From: Actinoplanes cyaneus
Lineage (GTDB): Bacteria; Actinomycetota; Actinomycetes; Mycobacteriales; Micromonosporaceae
Assembly: GCF_016862095.1 (NCBI RefSeq)
Contig: NZ_BOMH01000036.1
Coordinates: 124,001-188,000 of the forward strand
Length of the DNA: 64,000 nt
Direction: 5' to 3'
Positions 58,312 through 64,000 of this stretch are shown here, piece after piece. Numbering within the stretch: position 1 is the stretch's first letter; each line of letters opens with the position of its first letter. A program made the translations under genes and the position numbers. A model generated the notes under the pieces. The model made no database searches. It saw only the letters and a program-made list of their open reading frames with translations, and was not told where the DNA came from.

Positions 58312-60353
58312 TATTCCCGTCCCTCCGACGGTCCTGCTGCCAGCGGCGTGAGCCCTGCCGCTATACGAGCTTGATTGATCATGTCGTGATCGAACCGGGC
58401 AATCTGGATCGGAACGATGTACTTACCCGAGTACGTCTTCATTCGAACGAAACCCACGTCTTCGCAGCGACGTAGGCTCTCGGCCCAAGTCTTGTAGTCG
58501 TAGTAGTGAGACAGCTCGCGGGTCTCGTTGTCCGAGTTCAGATGGGCGACGAGCCAGTTGGAAGTGTTGGAGAGGATACGCTGGTCGACGCTCGTAACCT
58601 CCTGGGTGGCGTAGACGAGGCCGATGTCGTACTTAGCAGCTTCCTTAGAGAGGCGAACCCAAGGATTAGAGGATGTCTCTTTGGATCCTCGTTCGAAGAG
58701 GTTGTGCGCTTCTTCGACTACTACCTGGAGGCGGACATTATCGTCGTCGTTGCGGAAGCGGGCGTTTGCCTGATTGAGGATGTGATTGACAATATTCTCG
58801 GAGATGATCCGGGGAGCGTCGCCGGCACCGTAGGACAGGTCAACGATAGACAATCTGCCGTTGGTCATGTCGTCCCATACCTGTTCCTCAACGCGCTGCT
58901 GTGAGTTAGCGGTGTGGAATTCCGTCAACGTTCGGATCGCAGCCTTGACGCTTGCCCTACTAAGTACCTCTGCGATAAACCCGAAGGGGCGGACGTCTTT
59001 TTCGTTCTTGCTGGAAGTGTTCCAGCTTCCCTTCTTCGCCATGAACAGTGTGACGGCTCGGGCCGCCTGCGGAGTGCGGATCTTGTAGTAAGTTCCCCCG
59101 CCGGGCGGGCGTGAGATCATTCCCCGGTGGCGTTGATCACTCTCGAATTCGTCACAGTCCTGCTTCGACCACACGAATTCGATCTCGGGACCCGTTTGTG
59201 AGGCACTGGAATCGGAGAAGGAATCAGCGCGAAACTCGCACAGGCTGAGCAGGCCATAGAATCCGAGCCTTGCGCGGCTCCAGGCGGCCCACTCAGATGG
59301 GCTCGTGCGGGGTGGCTCTTCCCAGTTGATCGAAGTAAAGTTTTTCACATAGGCATACGAGCCATACTGCTCTAATACCGAGCTGTTGACGAACGACGCC
59401 GCCACATCGAAGTATGCGAGATCGAAAAAGTTCATACCCAGTGGCCGGATCTGCGGATCGCTGTTGTCGGCGCCGAATCGGTAGATGCGAACGGTCGCTT
59501 CGTCGCCTAGGCGGCGTAGCCCGGTTCCATCCTGCTTGTTCACGTTGGCATATTCGCCTTGAGGGTCGAAGATGACCTGGCCAATACGCTGGCCGCGAAC
59601 GGACGCGTAGCGATGAATGGCAGTGACGAGTGTCTTGATCGTATTCGATTTTCCAGTCCTCGTCATACCAAAAACGGCTGTCTTCCGGGAAACGAAGTCG
59701 CTGATATGTACTCGCACTGCTGCCTGATCGGTGCCGGAGACCGCCGACCGCCGGCGAGTCGAGGAGAAGCGGACGACACCCAGCGGTAGTTCGTCTTCGC
59801 CGCCGGTGTCGGGAAAAGAAGCCAACCACGACAGAACCTCAGAGCTAGGCAGGAACACCTCGTAACGTGCAGCAGAGGTGACGTTGTCGATGTCGGCACC
59901 GAACTCGAGCGGCCCGCCGTTCGCGGGAGCGTAGAACGTCCCGAGCACCTCACAGTCGAAAGCCGACTGCTGCAGCTCGTCAAGTGTCAGATCGTCGGTT
60001 ACAGCGTCAAAGGTCTGCTGGCTGTTGGTCGCGTCGCGTACCACCGCAAGCCGCGTCTGGACCAGGTCTGCCTCATGCGGCAGTGGCGCAGTCCCTCGCA
60101 CTCTGAGGAGAATCATCTCCTCGTCGTCGAGGGTGAATCCTTCACCGGTGGCCTTTCCCGCGACGGCGAGCAGGTAGCAGCCCAATGGAACTCCGCCGGC
60201 CTCGCCCTTCCGGTGATCGTCGGTCAGTACCAGGGCCCGGGAATAGTCGAGCTGGTAGATCCCGCCGATGGGCGAACAGCCCTTATTGATGAGAGATGCG
60301 AGCGGGCTCATACTCTTCGCCCTATTCGCGGCCCGCTGCAAGAGACTCACCAC
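58311..60353 (-). CDS. HerA-like (DUF87) ATPase
   Basis: A 680-residue FtsK/HerA-superfamily translocase. Residues 1-170 are an N-terminal HAS-barrel-like region. Walker A is VFGMTRTGKSNTIKTLVTAI (Lys-235), followed by VIFDPQGEYANV. The Walker B is LQVVVEEAHNLFERG with the EEAH of HerA, then LVYATQEVTSVDQRIL (sensor with Gln) and an arginine-finger region ending NETRELSHYYDY. HerA forms hexamers that pump DNA into a bound nuclease. It is upstream of and translationally coupled to the NurA-like gene (one-base overlap, TAGTG). The leader of 580 bases to the next gene is AT-richer. Confidence 0.9.
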   Translation of the reverse strand: MVSLLQRAANRAKSMSPLASLINKGCSPIGGIYQLDYSRALVLTDDHRKGEAGGVPLGCYLLAVAGKATGEGFTLDDEEMILLRVRGTAPLPHEADLVQTRLAVVRDATNSQQTFDAVTDDLTLDELQQSAFDCEVLGTFYAPANGGPLEFGADIDNVTSAARYEVFLPSSEVLSWLASFPDTGGEDELPLGVVRFSSTRRRSAVSGTDQAAVRVHISDFVSRKTAVFGMTRTGKSNTIKTLVTAIHRYASVRGQRIGQVIFDPQGEYANVNKQDGTGLRRLGDEATVRIYRFGADNSDPQIRPLGMNFFDLAYFDVAASFVNSSVLEQYGSYAYVKNFTSINWEEPPRTSPSEWAAWSRARLGFYGLLSLCEFRADSFSDSSASQTGPEIEFVWSKQDCDEFESDQRHRGMISRPPGGGTYYKIRTPQAARAVTLFMAKKGSWNTSSKNEKDVRPFGFIAEVLSRASVKAAIRTLTEFHTANSQQRVEEQVWDDMTNGRLSIVDLSYGAGDAPRIISENIVNHILNQANARFRNDDDNVRLQVVVEEAHNLFERGSKETSSNPWVRLSKEAAKYDIGLVYATQEVTSVDQRILSNTSNWLVAHLNSDNETRELSHYYDYKTWAESLRRCEDVGFVRMKTYSGKYIVPIQIARFDHDMINQARIAAGLTPLAAGPSEGRE

Positions 60354-60933
60354 AAGACGCCCTTCGTCGAAAAACCTGCTGACCAGCTAGCTCAAAAGCT
60401 GCAGAGAGGATGCTCTGCTGTGAGCCCCGAGCCACGCGAGAGAGCGTAACCATCGCCACCGGCAGCCAGCTCTTGCCGAGTGCTCCAAGCCCGGCGGCTA
60501 CTTCCGGAGATCGAATGCACAGGAACAAGCTCCGCTCATCGATTGCGATCGAGAACCCTCATCGAGGCGCTGATTGTAGCGGCGTGGTTGCTGTTCGGAG
60601 GTAGGTCGCTTCAGGGGAAAGGGCGTGTTGGTATATATTGCCCGAAAGGTGATTTTAGTCCGTTTTTCGAATGGCGTGCTGTTGGGCGTGCGGTCGATCT
60701 GTGGCACGCCGCCATCAACGTCGCTAGTCGGATCATCATTGAAAGGGTCTCGCCGATAATAATTGCATCGCAGAGCGGAGGTTCGGCCTGATGCGAAGCT
60801 ACGGGAGGCTGATCACTGCCGTTCAGCAGAGGGCGGATCTGAGGTTAGGATGCCGCCATCGCTTGAGCAGCGCTCCAGTCATCCGCATACTTGTCAGACG
60901 GCTACCTGAAGTCGTCTTAGTCAAATGCTTCGA
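60354..60933. other. AT-richer region between HerA-like gene and toxin gene
   Basis: No gene is supported on either strand. It includes promoter-like AT patches (TTGGTATATATTGCCC near 60640, GATAATAATTGCATCG near 60756). The HerA/NurA promoter must be near its left end. Confidence 0.45.
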
Positions 60934-61410
60934 CTAGGTGTTTCGCTTTTGGCTCGGCCAGATCTCATGATGAGGATCCCACCACAAGGCGAAGAAGAAG
61001 CGGTCTTGGCGGAATCCGTAAAGACGCCCGGGACCGTCGATCCGAAGCCTGGCGATCCTGGTCTGGTCATCGAACCTCAGTTCGACGAGGCGGGCGCGAG
61101 CCTTATCATTCGGGAGGTCCGGAACATTGTATTCTTTACCTAGCTCTCCGCCTGAAAAAACCTCGTTCGGATACATGGACTCGAGTTCGCGCAACTTTTT
61201 TAGAAGCCGGACTATCGTTGCGGACGGCGAGTTCACGAGGCACCAAGGCCCGTCGAAGTCGAAATACGTCCACCGTATCGCCAACTTTTCATCCGACGGA
61301 GGCAAGACGCTTGGCGGTCGACCTGCGGCTCCAGGGACCCGCTTGCCAGTTGGAACTTGGAGCGCTGCGGCACCCGGAACCTTCTTGTTCCGCGAACGAT
61401 CTCGTCCCAC
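60934..61410 (-). CDS. Putative toxin of a Panacea-type pair
   Basis: A 158-residue basic protein. The first 35 residues are Arg/Pro/Ala-rich and unstructured. The rest is a compact alpha/beta domain (RWTYFDFDGPWCLVNSPSAT, IVRLLKKLRELESMYPNEVF) ending in strands with IARLRIDGPGRLYGFRQDRF and ALWWDPHHEIWPSQKR. The C-terminal 'R..G......F..WWDP.H..WPS.K' block is the sort seen in RelE/ParE-superfamily partners. It begins 12 bases after the stop of the Panacea antitoxin gene, so the two are one operon. Toxicity is inferred from the partner. Confidence 0.65.
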   Translation of the reverse strand: MGRDRSRNKKVPGAAALQVPTGKRVPGAAGRPPSVLPPSDEKLAIRWTYFDFDGPWCLVNSPSATIVRLLKKLRELESMYPNEVFSGGELGKEYNVPDLPNDKARARLVELRFDDQTRIARLRIDGPGRLYGFRQDRFFFALWWDPHHEIWPSQKRNT

Positions 61411-61422
61411 AAGCGATACCCG

Positions 61423-61875
61423 CTAATTTTCCGCTGAAGTCAAACCATCGTAATACTCGGCGATCGAAGCCGGCGAAATCTCCGCCGTCCCAGGTTCCAT
61501 GGGTGCCAGGCCGGCCGATCTTCGAGCCTCTACCCAAGGAGTCTCGCGGTGCGTGAGCTCGCTCAGCTCATGCGCGCCCTTGGTCCCATAAAACTCAAGC
61601 ACGGCGTCGATGCTTTCCTTCTCGCCGGAATCTAGCTCATCTGCATCGCCAGGAATGTCGCTGGACGATACGGTGAACTTTCCTCTATGCACTCGGTAGA
61701 GGCTCGGCGCGACAGGGCCGTTAGCCCACGCTTCAATTCTATCGTCGAAAAGCGGTCGGCTCTCCCACACCATGTGCCACGACTGCGCGTAATAACAAAG
61801 CTTCTGCAACTTCATCGCGCTCATAGGGCCAGCCTTATCCAAGATGTAGGCTGCCACGTCCAGCACCTCGGCCAC
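61423..61875 (-). CDS. Panacea-domain (DUF4065) antitoxin
   Basis: A 150-residue protein; GTG 61875 has GGGGGAA at the right distance, and longer upstream readings run into low-quality sequence. The Panacea signature is clear: VAAYILDKAGPMSAMKLQKL, CYYAQSWHMVWESRPLFDDR, EAWANGPVAPSLYRVHRGKF, and a C-terminal TPWVEARR. Panacea (SocA/GepA-like) domains neutralise many unrelated toxins. It is the first gene of a two-gene operon with the putative toxin downstream. Confidence 0.9.
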   Translation of the reverse strand: MAEVLDVAAYILDKAGPMSAMKLQKLCYYAQSWHMVWESRPLFDDRIEAWANGPVAPSLYRVHRGKFTVSSSDIPGDADELDSGEKESIDAVLEFYGTKGAHELSELTHRETPWVEARRSAGLAPMEPGTAEISPASIAEYYDGLTSAEN

Positions 61876-62432
61876 GGTTCCCCCTTCCCCGCATGAGATG
61901 ACGACGGCCGCCGCGACCGAAGTCGTCGAACTTCTTGGTGGTTGCATTAAAGGCCGTGCCCCGCCGGTCCTGGCTGTCCTGTTGCCAGTATGCCTCAACC
62001 CACCCCGCCAGAGCAGCCGCGATCCCGCCCAATCGCAGTGCGGGGGCAAGTTGGGCGTCTGCGCCCCAGGGCCGGGAAGTCGGTGACTGGGTGGTCGTTG
62101 CGAGTGGGGCGAAGCGGAAGGGTATCCGGGCGCCTTCGGCGACGGCAGGTCCACCGCCGATGTCGGCCAGCAGGAACCATGCTGGCCGACAGGAGAGACA
62201 GGCGCGTTGAGAAGGGTTGAGAAGGGCGGTGTCCGACGTCGATTGCTCCGTGACCAGCCGCGGGTGAGCACACCGTGGCGACCACCAGGGTTGCCGCATC
62301 GTGTAAAGGCAGCTCAATATCCTGTTGCCTTAGCCGGGTAGCAACAGCCTATCTTGGAGTGGCGCCGCGGAACCTTCCAGCGGCCACGACGTCGGCGTCC
62401 GAGGCCGTCGCCTGCGATACTGATCTGGAGGC
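61876..62432. other. Divergent intergenic region with a perfect hairpin
   Basis: Between the Panacea operon and the ParB-like gene. No gene is recognised. It contains GTCGGCCAGCA (62162-62172) and its exact complement (62180-62190) around a seven-base loop, which may be an operator or a terminator. Confidence 0.5.
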
Positions 62433-63965
62433 ATGGTGGCTGCACCCTGGCCAATCGAGGAACGCGATTTGAGCGAGCTTGACCTCGACCTCCAGAATGT
62501 CCGGATTCCGGGTGGCGAGCTCGACGAGTCCGCGATCGCAAACTATCTCGTCGAAGCGGCCGACCTTCTGGAGCTGATACAAGACATTCTCCGTGACGGC
62601 TATCTAGACAATGAGCTGCCGGTCGTAGTAGTCGAACGCGGGCGATACGTCGTACTAGAAGCAAACCGACGAGCCGCCGCTCTCAAAGCGATCCTTAAGC
62701 CGGCGCTACTCGGCAAGTCGGCCCTCAAGGTCGAGCGCCTACTGGAACGTTATCCCCAGGCCGAGCCGCTATCCCGGGTGCGTGTGATGGTCGCGCCGTC
62801 CCGGGCGGCGGCGCAGCCCCTGCTAGCCCGACTCCACACGCGCAACCCGAAGAAGGCCTGGCTTCGTGAGCAGCAGGCCGTCTTCTACCACGCTCAGCTG
62901 TCCGCGAACGTTTCCGTCAATGATTTGAAGTTGCTCTATCCTAGCGAAGCAAAGTCTATTGTCGGCTTCATTCGTATGGGAGAGATGCGTGAACTAATCC
63001 GTGGCATCCGATACGACGATCACGAACTCGGCGAATTCGTACAAGAAAGCCGTTTGAAGATGACGGCGTTTGAGTATGCATACGACTTGCCGAAAGTTCA
63101 GCAGGCGCTCGGCCTCTCGTTCAACAAGGATGGACTGCTTGCCTCCAAACGGCTGTCAGCGGGGCAACGCCGTGGCTTGCAGTACTTGCTGGGGCGCTTC
63201 AAGGCTAGGACGCTCAACACGCGCTCGGCGGAACTACAGAGGGCCAAGCCCGAGCACGAAACGTTTGCGAAGGAGCTGGCCCGCATCGTCGCCGGCAATA
63301 ACGACGATGCGGCCGACATCCTGCTGAGCGAGTCCTCGCCAGCTGCGAATACGTCTGACGGCCGACAGCGTGGAGCCGAAGTCACTGGCGGCGAACGACT
63401 GGAAGCTCCCACCACAGCCGGTCGCCCCGATCCGTCAACCAGCGGTGCGGTTGGCCAGGCTGCCGCTGGCAAGCCCGGTAAGCCAGATCGGACTGAACCG
63501 GCAAGTCCTAGCCCACGTGGCCCCAACCGCGGCGACACTCGTTCAAGGCTAGACATGGAAGGATTCGAATACAAGGGATCTTCGTCTGGCCTGCGGCGCC
63601 GCTTCGAAGAGCTGAAGCGCCTAGACCTCCGAGACTTTCCGAACGCCGCGTACGACCTGCTGCGCACGGTGCTCGAATGTTCAATCAAAGACCACTTCGT
63701 GACAGCACGCCAAAACCGGCTGGCCGGTAGGAATCTCGCATTTTGCGTCACCGAACTCGCCAAGGCCTATCAGAGTGACGCCCGCATGACGGCGCTGATC
63801 AATACAATTAATCGCAGGGGTGCCCTGCCTGCAGCGCAGTTTGCCGGCACCACGTCCGCGCTCAATGTAGGAAACCACGAGCCCGACGCGTTCGCCAGCA
63901 GTGCAGATGTTCACGAAGCCTGGGATCGAATCAAACCCATCCTGATTGAGATCGTCGGCAAATAG
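62433..63965 (+). CDS. ParB-like domain protein with helical (HEPN-like) C-terminus
   Basis: A 510-residue protein. Residues 10-110 resemble the ParB/sulfiredoxin fold (DLSELDLDLQNVRIPGG, LQDILRDG-type helix LIQDILRDGYLDNELPVVVV, YVVLEANRRAAALKAIL with the ENRR-like motif read as EANRR). A helical middle (130-300) is followed by a Pro/Gly/Ser-rich linker (305-370). The C-terminal 130 residues are an all-helical domain (RLDLRDFPNAAYDLLRTVLE, CSIKDHFVTARQN, NLAFCVTELAKAYQSDAR) resembling HEPN-type bundles. No ParA or parS cluster accompanies it. It lies in the defence island, where such ParB-like proteins occur as nucleases or regulators. Confidence 0.75.
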   Translation: MVAAPWPIEERDLSELDLDLQNVRIPGGELDESAIANYLVEAADLLELIQDILRDGYLDNELPVVVVERGRYVVLEANRRAAALKAILKPALLGKSALKVERLLERYPQAEPLSRVRVMVAPSRAAAQPLLARLHTRNPKKAWLREQQAVFYHAQLSANVSVNDLKLLYPSEAKSIVGFIRMGEMRELIRGIRYDDHELGEFVQESRLKMTAFEYAYDLPKVQQALGLSFNKDGLLASKRLSAGQRRGLQYLLGRFKARTLNTRSAELQRAKPEHETFAKELARIVAGNNDDAADILLSESSPAANTSDGRQRGAEVTGGERLEAPTTAGRPDPSTSGAVGQAAAGKPGKPDRTEPASPSPRGPNRGDTRSRLDMEGFEYKGSSSGLRRRFEELKRLDLRDFPNAAYDLLRTVLECSIKDHFVTARQNRLAGRNLAFCVTELAKAYQSDARMTALINTINRRGALPAAQFAGTTSALNVGNHEPDAFASSADVHEAWDRIKPILIEIVGK

Positions 63966-64000
63966 AAGCATGCGAAGGTATTAACCCGCCTCATGTCCCC

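Noticed and set aside
60480..60791. Small gene downstream of the HerA region on the plus strand
   Set aside because: No ribosome site, no recognisable fold, and it lies in an AT-rich promoter-like region.
35727..63965. A single integrative element spanning everything after tRNA-Arg
   Set aside because: No direct att repeat of the tRNA 3' end was found at the right, no conjugation (FtsK-like transfer) or replication gene is recognised, and several integrases conflict; boundaries are therefore not claimed.

Overview
The window is high-GC actinobacterial DNA. SoxR with its four-cysteine cluster, an EccB-type ESX protein, a DtxR/IdeR-type iron box, TANNNT -10 boxes lying almost on the start codon, and proteins of the DUF5324 and DUF5753 kinds together suggest Micromonosporaceae (Actinoplanes-like). 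This is inferred from gene content; no 16S gene is present.

Bases 1-35,600 look like ordinary chromosome. In order they hold: an OmpR-type and a LytS/LytTR-type two-component system, an undecaprenyl-type sugar transferase, an Fpg/Nei glycosylase, a glycosyltransferase, a three-gene cluster (nucleotidyltransferase, glycerol-1-phosphate-type dehydrogenase, CDP-alcohol phosphotransferase), an aminotransferase, CorA, an isolated EccB, a cyclophilin, a rhomboid protease, an IS110 element, a split transketolase with a divergent soxR, an NlpC/P60 hydrolase, a GT-C-like membrane protein, an FhuF-like protein behind an iron box, a helix-turn-helix/peptide deformylase fusion, and a flavohemoglobin-like protein.

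The IS110 insertion can be reconstructed base by base. It splits a 51-bp palindrome at a CT dinucleotide, and an intact sister palindrome lies at 4096-4146. The leader upstream of the transposase contains short stretches matching both the target and the element end, arranged as expected for a bridge RNA.

From tRNA-Arg(ACG) at 35,727 onward the window is accessory DNA of lower and more variable GC. It has four tyrosine integrases or remnants (one frameshifted, one internally deleted), an inverted tRNA-Arg fragment, small regulators (GntR, XRE/DUF5753, excisionase-like HTH), three DnaA-box-like repeats spaced exactly 22 bp, and a four-gene ESX-substrate-like operon. Two parts look like immunity loci: a hydrolase/NB-ARC gene followed in the same frame by a TPR gene (42,789-45,956), and an island at 54,276-63,965. 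The island has a decayed nuclease pair, a D12-class adenine methyltransferase, a NurA-like nuclease coupled to a HerA-like ATPase, a Panacea toxin-antitoxin pair, and a ParB-like protein with a helical C-terminal domain. The best candidates for undescribed biology are the hydrolase/NB-ARC/TPR locus, the Dam/NurA/HerA module, the IS110 bridge RNA with its palindrome target, and the HTH-deformylase fusion.
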